From NCBI RefSeq assembly GCF_003270085.1, contig NZ_QFDQ01000001.1, positions 1-57,898 of the forward strand: DNA of 57,898 nt, in the 5' to 3' direction. A program made the translations under genes and the position numbers. The first letter of the stretch is position 1; every line of letters begins with the position of its first letter. Positions 44,749 to 52,800 of the stretch are shown piece after piece. The notes beneath the pieces are model-generated. The model had not been told where the DNA came from. It saw only the letters and a program-made list of their open reading frames with translations, and did not search any database. This stretch comes from Streptomyces triticisoli (GTDB lineage: Bacteria; Actinomycetota; Actinomycetes; Streptomycetales; Streptomycetaceae).

Positions 44749-45660
44749 TCATGAATGAGGCTGCTGTCTCTGGCCCGTCGCCAGCCGCACCAGCGGCCGT
44801 CCCGCGATCGTGCTGGAGAGGGACCGGAGCCACGGTGCTATTGAGTCACGGGCACGGAGCGTGCCCATGAGCATTCCTGGAATCAGGAGCATCGCGGACA
44901 GACGCTTCTCGCGCTGCATGGCGGATTCCACTTTGTGACCGAAGGCGAGGGTGCGGAAATGCCAGGAGATCCTTCGGAGCTGGCGGGCGGAAGCCCACGC
45001 GGGAGGGCTTTCGTACATCGCGCGGAGACGGTCCGAGAGCGCGAAGCAGACGTCAGCCCGGTAGTCCTGTGAAACGCCGGGCGTGGTGCGGTCGGTCATG
45101 CTGCGGGGGTGGACCCGGTAGAAGGTCAACGGGTCCCGGAGGGCGATCCCCCGGCCGGCCTCACGCAACGCGTGGAAGAAGATCTCGTTGCTCGCCGGAA
45201 GGAGGCTGAGGGCGGCATCGCGGTGGACCACCAGTGTGCTCGTGTTTCCGCCCGGATGCGGCTCCTTCAACATCGGATTCCCGTCGGAGTCGACCACGTG
45301 CTCCCAGTGCTCGATGAACAGCACCTCGCCCATCATCGCCTCGGCGCATGTACGCAGCTTCGACGGGTGGAACCAGTCGTCGGCGTCGAGCGGCACCACC
45401 CAGTCACCGGTGCTGAGGAGAAAAGCATCGGTCAGGGTCTGTCCGAAACCCTGCTGGTTTCTCCGGATTACCTTGACGTTGTCCTTGTGGCGCAGGCACA
45501 CCCCTTCTGTTTCGTCGCTGGAGCCGTCATCGATGACGATCACTTCGTGAAGGGAGAAGTTACCGGGTTCCTGCTCCAGGCAGCTGGTTATGGCCCGGTC
45601 GAGATACCGGCCGTAGTTGTGGCAGAGGATCACGCACGAAATACGAGGGGGGCCACTCAC
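44749..45660 (-). CDS. Family 2 glycosyltransferase
   Basis: A 303-residue GT-A enzyme. The nucleotide-sugar fold is marked by the first strand ISCVILCHNYGRYLDRAI, VIVIDDGSSDET, and the metal/donor DxD in VPLDADDWF. A C-terminal helical part includes SWHFRTLAFGHKVESAM. The GTG start at 45660 overlaps the preceding gene's stop (GTGA). It would transfer an activated sugar to the pathway product. Confidence 0.88.
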   Translation of the reverse strand: MSGPPRISCVILCHNYGRYLDRAITSCLEQEPGNFSLHEVIVIDDGSSDETEGVCLRHKDNVKVIRRNQQGFGQTLTDAFLLSTGDWVVPLDADDWFHPSKLRTCAEAMMGEVLFIEHWEHVVDSDGNPMLKEPHPGGNTSTLVVHRDAALSLLPASNEIFFHALREAGRGIALRDPLTFYRVHPRSMTDRTTPGVSQDYRADVCFALSDRLRAMYESPPAWASARQLRRISWHFRTLAFGHKVESAMQREKRLSAMLLIPGMLMGTLRARDSIAPWLRSLSSTIAGRPLVRLATGQRQQPHS

Positions 45661-46745
45661 CGGTCACCTCCGTACACGCGGGCGTACTGGTTCAGAATGG
45701 TCCGGTGTTCCTGGGTCCTGTAATCGAGGAACTCGCGGTCGAGGCGGCGGGGCCTGGATTCGAGCCGTGCTGCCGCGTTCTCCAACGCGGTCAGGAATTT
45801 CTCGCCGAAGAGGTTCGGATGCCCCTGCGACCAGTCGAACCACTCGGGTTTTTCGACGAGCCCCTTGTGCTGCTCGTACTGCTCGGGCAGGTGCCCCGTG
45901 CGGGAGCAGACCGGAAGCAGGTTCAGGTCGAAGGCCAGCTCCAGCTGGCCGGAGTGGCTGCCCCAGAGGTACGGGAGCAGCAGCGCATCCGAAGCCAAGC
46001 CGGCGCTGACCACTTCTTCATCCGTGGGGTACGGGCGCATGGTCAGGCGTATACGGGGATCGCGCCGGGCCGTCTCCAGGAGCAACGGAGCACGGCCCCC
46101 GTCGACGAAGTCGGCAGGGCTGAACGCGCGCAGAAGGACGTGGAGGCTGCTGTCGGGGTCCGTGATCCCAAGGCTCCAGTTGGCCATGGTGGACAACTGG
46201 TCCCGGCTGACCCGCGAGGCCCCGAACATGAGGTACCGGGACGAGCTGCTCGACTCGCGCTCCAGGCCAGCCAGTGCCTCCGGGGCAGCCACGTACCCGT
46301 GGGGGATGACCGCTGCACCGGGGCTCCTGCCAAGGGTCTCGGTCAGCTTGCTGGCAGAGCCCTCGGTGAGACAGACCCAGCTGACCTCGGCAGAGTGAAG
46401 CATCCGCAGTCGCGCCGTGAAGCCCTCGACGTTGCCGACCATGGGCCGAGTGTCGTGGGCGGTGAAGACCACCTTGACCCCGTCGCCGAGACACGCGTCG
46501 AGCAGGCGTTCCAGAGTGGCGGGGTCCTCGAAGTCGATGTGGTGCAGATGCAGGACGTCGAGCCATGTGAGGGGGCCGTGTTCGAGGAGCCAAGCGGCGT
46601 CGACCGCCGTCGGCACCGTGTCGCCGCTGGGGAGCTCGGTCCCGTTCAGGATGTGGAAGTCACGGCTCTGCAGCTTCCACGCGTACGGGGTACGAGCCGG
46701 CAGGTGGACGACACGCATGCCCTCGGATCGGGGAGCCGCTGTCAC
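45657..46745 (-). CDS. GT-B (family 4-like) glycosyltransferase
   Basis: A 362-residue protein from the GTG at 46745, which overlaps the methyltransferase stop (GTGA); an ATG at 46718 is possible. It has a Rossmann-type first domain (LDVLHLHHIDFEDP, VVFTAHDTRPMVGNVEGF) with H-x-H-H as in GT4 enzymes, an acceptor segment VIPHGYVA, and a C-terminal donor domain with LLLPYLWGSHSGQLELAFDL (E-x7-E-like region). The sugar is unknown. Confidence 0.82.
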   Translation of the reverse strand: MTAAPRSEGMRVVHLPARTPYAWKLQSRDFHILNGTELPSGDTVPTAVDAAWLLEHGPLTWLDVLHLHHIDFEDPATLERLLDACLGDGVKVVFTAHDTRPMVGNVEGFTARLRMLHSAEVSWVCLTEGSASKLTETLGRSPGAAVIPHGYVAAPEALAGLERESSSSSRYLMFGASRVSRDQLSTMANWSLGITDPDSSLHVLLRAFSPADFVDGGRAPLLLETARRDPRIRLTMRPYPTDEEVVSAGLASDALLLPYLWGSHSGQLELAFDLNLLPVCSRTGHLPEQYEQHKGLVEKPEWFDWSQGHPNLFGEKFLTALENAAARLESRPRRLDREFLDYRTQEHRTILNQYARVYGGDR

Positions 46746-47452
46746 CGCTGTTCGCCCTCCGTCCCTTCCAAGCCGACGAGGAGCAACTGGGTGGACAGGC
46801 CGTTCGAGGCGTCGTCGCTCCGAGTGAGTCCCGCGTAGTGGATCTCGAACCCAGAAGCCTTCAGCAGCGCCTGGAACTCGTCGCTCGCCCACTCCCGGAC
46901 ATGGCTGGGGTTGCGCGGCGGTCCGGGAGCGTCGTAACCGCTGCGGCACTCGCGCGCCGGCGTGGACAGCACGGCGGCGGCGCTGCCCTCCACGAGGAGG
47001 CCACGGATCAGGGACAGGGCCGGAGCCGGATTCACCAGGTGCTCGATTACGTCGGAGCAGACGACGATGGACCTGCGCACGAGGGAGGAGGAGATCGGCA
47101 GTCGCTCGGCCGATTCGAGATCGACCTCGATCCACTCGCCGAAGGGGTGGTTGTCGCGGCACCACACGAGGTTGTCCCCGAAGTCCACGCCGATGAAGGA
47201 CCAAGCCGGGTACTCGTAGGCCAGCGACGCCAGTTTGCCCGCCCGTCCGCAGCCGATGTCGATCACGACGTCGCGGCCGAGTTGCTTCGCCCGGGCGGCG
47301 GCGTAGGGGTAGACGTCGGGCTGCCAGGTCACGGTGTCGTCCGTCTCGTCGAGGAAGTACTCCACCTGGTCCCGGCTGCGGTAGCCGCTCCTGATGAAGT
47401 AGGTCCCGGCGCCGCCGATGGGCTGTCGGGAGGTCGTGGTGTCCGTGTGCAC
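46742..47452 (-). CDS. Class I SAM-dependent methyltransferase
   Basis: A 236-residue protein from a GTG at 47452 with GAGGAG six bases upstream. The SAM-binding motif is VVIDIGCGRAGKLASL, followed by GVDFGDN, the acidic loop IVVCSDVIEHLVNP and a strand VLSTPARECRSG. A small-molecule O- or N-methyltransferase is likely. It lies 14 bp after the TrpRS-like gene. Confidence 0.88.
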   Translation of the reverse strand: MHTDTTTSRQPIGGAGTYFIRSGYRSRDQVEYFLDETDDTVTWQPDVYPYAAARAKQLGRDVVIDIGCGRAGKLASLAYEYPAWSFIGVDFGDNLVWCRDNHPFGEWIEVDLESAERLPISSSLVRRSIVVCSDVIEHLVNPAPALSLIRGLLVEGSAAAVLSTPARECRSGYDAPGPPRNPSHVREWASDEFQALLKASGFEIHYAGLTRSDDASNGLSTQLLLVGLEGTEGEQR

Positions 47453-47466
47453 GGGAGACTCCTCGC

Positions 47467-48483
47467 TTACTTCGGCCAGTGGGAGAACAGAGAGATCAGC
47501 CGTTCGACCAGCTGCTCGCGTACGGTGCGCCATTCAGGGCTTCCATCGCGGCGCGCGGCTGAGGCCCGGTCGTACTCCCGACCGTCGACCTCGGGCAGAC
47601 ACGCGTACATCTGGAGCAGCGCCGAGCCGTCGTCGGTGGGCGCGGTGTCGGTGTCCGCCCTGAGCAGGGCCCGGATGTCCTCGGTGCACATGGAGGCGTC
47701 GATCCCGGAGCCGGGGATGCTCTTGCTCATCTTCGGGAGGCCGCCGAAGCCCGGGATCATCTTGGTGTAGATGCCGGCCAGCCGTTCCGCGGGCAGGCCC
47801 CAGCGTTCCGCTCCGCGTCGGGCGAGGACGACGTACTTGTGCTCGTCGACTCCGAGGGAGACCAGGACGTGCCGCCCTTCGCGGAGAAGATGGACGAAGT
47901 CCGCCGCCATGAGCAGGGTGGCCTGCTTCATCCCGTAGTTGAGGTGGTCGAAGACCCCGTGGTTGCGGTAGAGCCCGGCGAGGTCCTCCTCGGCCCAGTG
48001 GAAGTCGTCGTCGTCCAGGTGGCGCGACAGCAGGAACGCGGTGGCCATGACGTCGGTCTCGCCCTCCTGTCTGCGCAGCACACCCCGCTCGGCGTCGAAC
48101 CCGAGGCGCAGGACGAACTCCTCGTACTGGTCGGCGAGTTTCCGTACCGAGTCCAGGGGCGTACGGCGCGCGTTGTAGGAGTCGAGATCACCCAGCACGA
48201 TCTGCACATCGAGCCCGGACTGCTGCAGCTTGACCGCACGCAGCAGCTGGAAGAGGGTGCCGGCGTGCGGCGGGCCGCCGAGCCCGACCCCGGTGGTGAC
48301 GATCGCGGGCTGCTCGGCCGCGACCGCCTCCGCGAACTGGCGCGCTCCGGTGTGGCACACCCACTTCGTGCGCAGGTCGCCGGGGCTCATCCCCGCCAGG
48401 CCGAAGTCGATGGTGCCGAGCCCGAGGCGCTCATAGCGGTGCTGGTCGATGACGCTCTCGTAGTACGCGGTGTCGAACTTCAT
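47467..48483 (-). CDS. TrpRS-like class I aminoacyl-tRNA synthetase paralogue
   Basis: A 338-residue protein resembling the catalytic core of archaeal/eukaryotic-type tryptophanyl-tRNA synthetase. The HIGH-like motif is PPHAGT (71-76), the KMSKS loop is intact at 251-255 (GLPKMSKSIPGSGI), and a tRNA-synthetase-like pocket segment LVSLGVDEHKYVVLARR is present. It lacks an anticodon-binding domain of normal size, so it may activate an amino acid for the pathway rather than charge tRNA. The ATG at 48483 overlaps the radical SAM stop (ATGA). Confidence 0.82.
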   Translation of the reverse strand: MKFDTAYYESVIDQHRYERLGLGTIDFGLAGMSPGDLRTKWVCHTGARQFAEAVAAEQPAIVTTGVGLGGPPHAGTLFQLLRAVKLQQSGLDVQIVLGDLDSYNARRTPLDSVRKLADQYEEFVLRLGFDAERGVLRRQEGETDVMATAFLLSRHLDDDDFHWAEEDLAGLYRNHGVFDHLNYGMKQATLLMAADFVHLLREGRHVLVSLGVDEHKYVVLARRGAERWGLPAERLAGIYTKMIPGFGGLPKMSKSIPGSGIDASMCTEDIRALLRADTDTAPTDDGSALLQMYACLPEVDGREYDRASAARRDGSPEWRTVREQLVERLISLFSHWPK

Positions 48484-49376
48484 GCGATTCCTTCCAACTG
48501 GGTCTGCTCACGGAGGGAGAAAGCCCGGCGGACCAGCGGCTCGAAGCCCTCGACCAGGAGGTCGCCGAGCACCGCGTTGCGAGGTGCCGCGACGCTCCCG
48601 AGGTCCGCCGTGACCGTTCCGTCGGCGAGGACCCACACGCGGAACGGATACGGGTCCTCCGGGGCACGCGTCGGCTGGGCATAGATCGTCACGCCGTTGA
48701 CGTCGCCGCGTACGTCGTCCACGGCCCGCACGAAGTCGTCTCGTTCGAAGCCGTAGATCTCCGCCTTGTGCGCGTTCGCGCGGCCGATGGGGCGGTACTG
48801 GGAGATCAGCCAGTACTCGACGTCTGTCTGCTGGGCCACCCCGGTGATGAGCTGCGCGAGGCGCGGCAGCTCCTTCACGGAGCCGGCCGTGGTGAACGTG
48901 TTGAACGCGAGGCGCCGCTGGTCGCCGGTGAGGAGCTCGACGTTGGACAGGAAGCGTTCGAAGTACCCCTGTCCGCGGAACCAGTCGGCCGTCTCGGAGT
49001 CCGGGCCGTCGACTGCCAGGGAGTACACGGTCACGTGGTCGCGGAGGCCGGCATAGCGTTCGCTCAGGAGCAGCCCGTTGGTGTGGAGGTTCGTCTCGAA
49101 GCCGACCTCGGTGGCGTGCCGGAGGGCCACCTCCAGGTGGTTGTCGTACGGCATCACGGGGTCCCCACCGGTGAAGACGCACCGGTGGGCCTCGGACTCC
49201 GAACGGATCCGGCCGATCACACGGCGGACCGTGTCCGCGTCGGTGCTGACCCGGTTGCGCTCGCGGTAGCAGAAGCGGCACACGCCCGGTGAGGTGCTGG
49301 TCGCGGTCAGGTCCCAGGCGTTGCAGTCGGTGTTGAGGACCAAGTGGACGATCGCGAGTTCGTCGTGCGTCAGCAC
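48480..49376 (-). CDS. Radical SAM enzyme with unusual CX14CX2C motif
   Basis: A 298-residue protein from the GTG at 49376 with GGAGGTGG upstream. The cluster cysteines are C18, C33 and C36 (TDCNAWDLTATSTSPG, then VCRFCYRER), a CX14CX2C spacing instead of CX3CX2C. The SAM-binding GGD (CVFTGGDPVMP) and LHTNGLLL strand confirm the fold. There is no SPASM or twitch cysteine cluster at the C-terminus. It could catalyse an epimerisation, oxidation or C-C bond step on the product. The upstream gene overlaps it by 7 bp. Confidence 0.85.
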   Translation of the reverse strand: MLTHDELAIVHLVLNTDCNAWDLTATSTSPGVCRFCYRERNRVSTDADTVRRVIGRIRSESEAHRCVFTGGDPVMPYDNHLEVALRHATEVGFETNLHTNGLLLSERYAGLRDHVTVYSLAVDGPDSETADWFRGQGYFERFLSNVELLTGDQRRLAFNTFTTAGSVKELPRLAQLITGVAQQTDVEYWLISQYRPIGRANAHKAEIYGFERDDFVRAVDDVRGDVNGVTIYAQPTRAPEDPYPFRVWVLADGTVTADLGSVAAPRNAVLGDLLVEGFEPLVRRAFSLREQTQLEGIA

Positions 49377-50521
49377 GGTGCCACCTCCTTGACGCCCGGG
49401 CTCACCAGAACGGCCGTCGGGGAGATGCGCTGCAGAAGCGAGTGGAGCTGGCGCGGGGCACCGCCCGTGAGCCGTACGAACCGCTGGAGCGTGTCCAGTC
49501 CCGCGCCCGCGTCGATGATGGTGAGGGCCTTGTCGATGCCGGACCGGATGGTGGGAGTCGCTTCGGACATCACCATGAGCAGGGCCGCGTTGAGGGCGAT
49601 TGCCTTCCGCGCCTCACTGGCGTCCCGGCCGGCCAGCACACGGATCGCAGCGGTGACGTTCTCCCGGGGGTCCTCGTACTGGGTGACGGACATCAGGTCC
49701 TGCGGCATCGAGACCGCGCCCCTGCGGACCTCGTCGTTGAAGGCCAGGTCCTCGTCGCCGGCGTTGATGCGGCAGGCCCGCACCGTGCTTCCGGGGATCA
49801 GCTCGTCGACCTGGACCGCGTTGCCGACGCTGGAACTGACGACCGTCACGTCCGGCAGGCCGAGGCGGGACAGCAGCCGGGCGGAAGCCCCGACCGCGGG
49901 GTGCGAGAGGCCGTACACGTAGGCCGGGCAGGCGACTGGGCTGAGGAGGGCGGGGAACGCCAGACTGAGGGCGTGTACGGCCTGGAACCTGCCTCCGTAG
50001 CGGCGGTCGAACTCGGGTACGCGGTTCTCGATGGAGAAGAACCCGAAGCCGACCTCCGCCGTGATGTCGACCATCTCCTGGTGCGGCACCGTGTCGCTCG
50101 TCGCCCCCACGAGGTCGATGAAGTCGCGCGATCCGGTCTTCGACGACGCACTGCGGGATCCGAGTTTCGCGACGTGTGCTCCCCCGGTGGCCGCCACCAG
50201 CGCGGCGGCGGTGCTGAGGTTGATCGTCTTGAAGGTCTTCTTCCCGCTACCGGTGTAGCCGACGAACCGCATGTCCGCGGGCGGCTGGTGGAAGTCCCAG
50301 CCACTTCGGTCCAGGGCCGTCGAGGCTCGGACAGCGGCCTCGACCTCCTCCAGCCTTGGCCCTCGCAGGAGCAGTCCGGTCAGGACGCTTCCGAGCATCA
50401 CGTCCCGCGTGTGGCCCTCCGGTAACGCGAGAATGCGCGTGATGCCGTCGTGGACGTCCTGGGGTGGGATGTCGGCGGGCGAGTTGATCCTGTGGGCCAG
50501 CAATGGCGCTGTCATCGCCAC
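49370..50521 (-). CDS. TrpD-like phosphoribosyltransferase
   Basis: A 383-residue member of the anthranilate-phosphoribosyltransferase / nucleoside-phosphorylase II fold. The PRPP loop appears as VGYTGSGKKTFKTINLST (versus GTGGDG-x-TFNIST), then GAHVAKLGSRSASSKTGS and RDFIDLVG. The replaced loop and the context argue that it is not the tryptophan enzyme but ribosylates a pathway substrate with PRPP. The GTG at 50521 has AAAGGAG upstream; an ATG lies at 50515. Confidence 0.82.
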   Translation of the reverse strand: MAMTAPLLAHRINSPADIPPQDVHDGITRILALPEGHTRDVMLGSVLTGLLLRGPRLEEVEAAVRASTALDRSGWDFHQPPADMRFVGYTGSGKKTFKTINLSTAAALVAATGGAHVAKLGSRSASSKTGSRDFIDLVGATSDTVPHQEMVDITAEVGFGFFSIENRVPEFDRRYGGRFQAVHALSLAFPALLSPVACPAYVYGLSHPAVGASARLLSRLGLPDVTVVSSSVGNAVQVDELIPGSTVRACRINAGDEDLAFNDEVRRGAVSMPQDLMSVTQYEDPRENVTAAIRVLAGRDASEARKAIALNAALLMVMSEATPTIRSGIDKALTIIDAGAGLDTLQRFVRLTGGAPRQLHSLLQRISPTAVLVSPGVKEVAPC

Positions 50522-50539
50522 GGTGTCGGCTCCTTTCCT

Positions 50540-51541
50540 TCAGATGTCGGACGCGAGCAGGACCTTGAACGGACGGTGGCGGGCTCCGCTCTTCAGGGCC
50601 GCCAGTCCCTGTGGCAGGTCGTTGAGAGGGAATCTGTCCCGGGTCATCAGGGCAGCCCAGTCGCCGCCCTTCGCGAGCACGTCGATGGCGTCACGGAAGT
50701 CGTCGTGGCCGTCCGCGCGGCAGTACGAGAAGGAGCCGCGCAGGGTGATCGAGCGCCGGAAGATGCCCCGCAGAGGGACCGAGAGAAACACCCGGGGCGC
50801 GTAGGCGTTCTGTACGAGAACCGTTCCACCGTCACGAACCGCGCTCAGAGCCTGGCGTATGGGGGAGTCGCTGTCGCCGGACGCGGCGTCCACGACGACG
50901 TCGCACGGCGGCAGCTCGGTGGAGCGGAGGTTGATGTGCGGGTCGAGGACGTAGCCCAGTTGATGCGACCGCGAAGGTTCCCTGACCAGCATGTGCACGT
51001 CCCACCCGGCCTCCGCTGCGCAGATCGCCGTGCACACCCCGAGGACGCCGCCCCCGATGATGCCGAGCCGCCCAAGAGGCAGCCGGAGACCGCAGCGGAC
51101 TCCGTGCAGTGCCACTGCCATCGGATCGGCAAGCACACCGTGCGCGGCATCCTGCAGGTGGGGTAACGGGATGACGTTGCCGCGGGGCACCCTCACGGCG
51201 TCGGCGAGACCCCCGGGAAGGTCCCATCCGATGCGTCGCAGCTCCGGGCAGAGGTGAACGTGGCCGCGGTCGCAGTAGTGGCACGAGCGGCAGGGCACCA
51301 GCGGGTCGACCGCGACCCAGTCACCCGTCTCCGAGTCGACCCCGACGACCTCGTGTCCGGGATACCAGGTCTCCGGCAGCCGCCCCTGCCACGGGTGACT
51401 GAGCTTCGCGACATCGCTTCCGCACAAGCCCGTGTACCGGATCTCGACCATCGTCGTGCCGGCCATCGGGTGCATGTCGACCGGCGCGGGGAGCCGGCGG
51501 AGGATGCCGCCTTCGACTGCCCATGCGTGCGGGATGTTCAT
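50540..51541 (-). CDS. Zinc-dependent medium-chain alcohol dehydrogenase
   Basis: A 333-residue MDR protein. The catalytic zinc region is RYTGLCGSDVAKL and YPGHEVVGV (C-x-x-D ... H-E). The structural zinc cluster is CRSCHYCDRGHVHLC, and the NAD(P) Rossmann loop is LGIIGGGVLGV. A polyol or sugar-alcohol oxidoreductase role fits the locus. It starts at ATG 51541, overlapping the HAD stop (ATGA). Confidence 0.9.
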   Translation of the reverse strand: MNIPHAWAVEGGILRRLPAPVDMHPMAGTTMVEIRYTGLCGSDVAKLSHPWQGRLPETWYPGHEVVGVDSETGDWVAVDPLVPCRSCHYCDRGHVHLCPELRRIGWDLPGGLADAVRVPRGNVIPLPHLQDAAHGVLADPMAVALHGVRCGLRLPLGRLGIIGGGVLGVCTAICAAEAGWDVHMLVREPSRSHQLGYVLDPHINLRSTELPPCDVVVDAASGDSDSPIRQALSAVRDGGTVLVQNAYAPRVFLSVPLRGIFRRSITLRGSFSYCRADGHDDFRDAIDVLAKGGDWAALMTRDRFPLNDLPQGLAALKSGARHRPFKVLLASDI

Positions 51542-52347
51542 CGCTCCCTCCACGTGCTCAGTAAGGACGGGAGTGCCTCCACCTCTGGTATCGCCCTGCC
51601 GTGCCAGGCGGTCTCGCCGAACGCGAGGCCGTGCGGCCCACCCCGGCGTTCCACACGAACCGCACGCATCTCGGCGCGCTCCGCCCCGGCCAGTTCGTCA
51701 CCGCCGCCGTCACCGCAGTAGAGGACCTGCTCCGGGGCGACGCCGAGCGCTCCGAGGGCCTCGCTGAAGAGCTGAGGCGCGGGTTTCACCGCGCCCGCCC
51801 GGCAGCTGAACACGGCGGCGTCGAAGTGCGGAGCGAGACCGCTGTGGCTCCACGCCTCGGCGATGTCGGGGGACGCGTCGCTGAGAACAGCCAGCCGGAC
51901 CCCGCCGTGCCGAAGCTCCTTCAGGGCCTGCAGGAGCGTGACATCGGTCTGGAGCCGGTCGCGGGCGAGTTGCGCCAGGAGCCGTTCCAGCTCGTTCACA
52001 CAGGACACGGGAGCTTTGCAGTGCGCGACGAGGTGTGCCGCGACCTCGGCAGTGGACCTCAGCTGCCCGTCGTGCCTCGCCCGCCAGCTGCAGGACAGTG
52101 CCGATTCGGCGACCGCTGAGGACACACGCAGTACCTCGGCGAACTGGGTGGCGGCAGCACTCCGTTCAACCGCGCTCGGGGCCGTGACGAGAGTGCCGAA
52201 GAGATCGAGTATCACCGCGGTCGGTCTCGAAGACCGAGCTGCGGACCCCTGCCCGAGAGAAGCACCAAGCAGCACGTCGCTCACGGGGTGTGTGCTGATC
52301 GCGGACAGACTCGTCGACAAGGCGGTGCTCGTCGGCGGATAGCGCAT
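51538..52347 (-). CDS. HAD-superfamily phosphatase, first gene of the biosynthetic operon
   Basis: A 269-residue HAD hydrolase. Motif I is ILDLFGTLV (nucleophile Asp ~48), motif II is LSDASPD, the motif III Lys is in AVKPAPQLF, and motif IV is CGDGGGDE. It is preceded by a ~40-residue leader rich in Ser and Thr. The nucleophile is D-L-F, so it is of the phosphatase type. It would fit removal of the 5-phosphate after PRPP-dependent ribosylation; this is inference. Start ATG at 52347 with GGAG. Confidence 0.87.
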   Translation of the reverse strand: MRYPPTSTALSTSLSAISTHPVSDVLLGASLGQGSAARSSRPTAVILDLFGTLVTAPSAVERSAAATQFAEVLRVSSAVAESALSCSWRARHDGQLRSTAEVAAHLVAHCKAPVSCVNELERLLAQLARDRLQTDVTLLQALKELRHGGVRLAVLSDASPDIAEAWSHSGLAPHFDAAVFSCRAGAVKPAPQLFSEALGALGVAPEQVLYCGDGGGDELAGAERAEMRAVRVERRGGPHGLAFGETAWHGRAIPEVEALPSLLSTWRER

Positions 52348-52800
52348 GGCGAGGCTCCATCAGTAGATCGGTGATCTTGAGCAGAACCCAGCCCTCCGGC
52401 CGGCTGTGTACCAAAGACCCGACGACGAGCTGGTCGTCGCGCGAGGGAAGGGCGGGCGCCCTCCGGGAAACCGGCCCGCAGGCGGTGTGCGTTGTGTACA
52501 GAACAATCCCACCGGGAAGGACACGCGAGCGGACAGACTGTCCGCACGTTCTTCGCGCACAGGTCTTGACTCATGCGCTAGCCCTCGCTAAAAGCGCGGG
52601 GCGCTATTGAGGGATTACTGGAGGGGAGTATTCATGCGGTTTATGCAAAATTGGGCGGCCCCGCATGCAGGGGGCCGGCTGATGTCCAAGCGCGCACATG
52701 TCGACGACGCCGCTGTTGACACTTGGCGAGCAACTCTGTGGGGCTGGACATCGTCCGTACGCTGAGTGCAGTGCTCCGTCGCGAAGGGATCGCCCCACCA
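52348..52800. other. Divergent promoter region of the biosynthetic locus
   Basis: No gene supported. It contains the inverted-repeat operator at 52,529-52,545, GTCTTGAC at 52,563-52,570 (a possible -35, TTGACT, for the regulator), and a small hairpin at 52,657-52,676. It should hold the promoters of the minus-strand biosynthetic operon and of the plus-strand XRE-TPR regulator. Confidence 0.65.
52529..52570. promoter_or_regulatory. Operator: CGGACA-N3-TGTCCG with GTCAAGAC box (copy 1)
   Basis: The palindrome GCGGACA-GAC-TGTCCGC at 52,529-52,545 is followed, 17-18 bp away, by GTCTTGAC (52,563-52,570; GTCAAGAC on the minus strand). Reading towards the HAD operon the order is box, then palindrome. 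A second copy with the same order lies at 54,046-54,087. It is the likely site of the XRE-TPR regulator. Confidence 0.8.
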
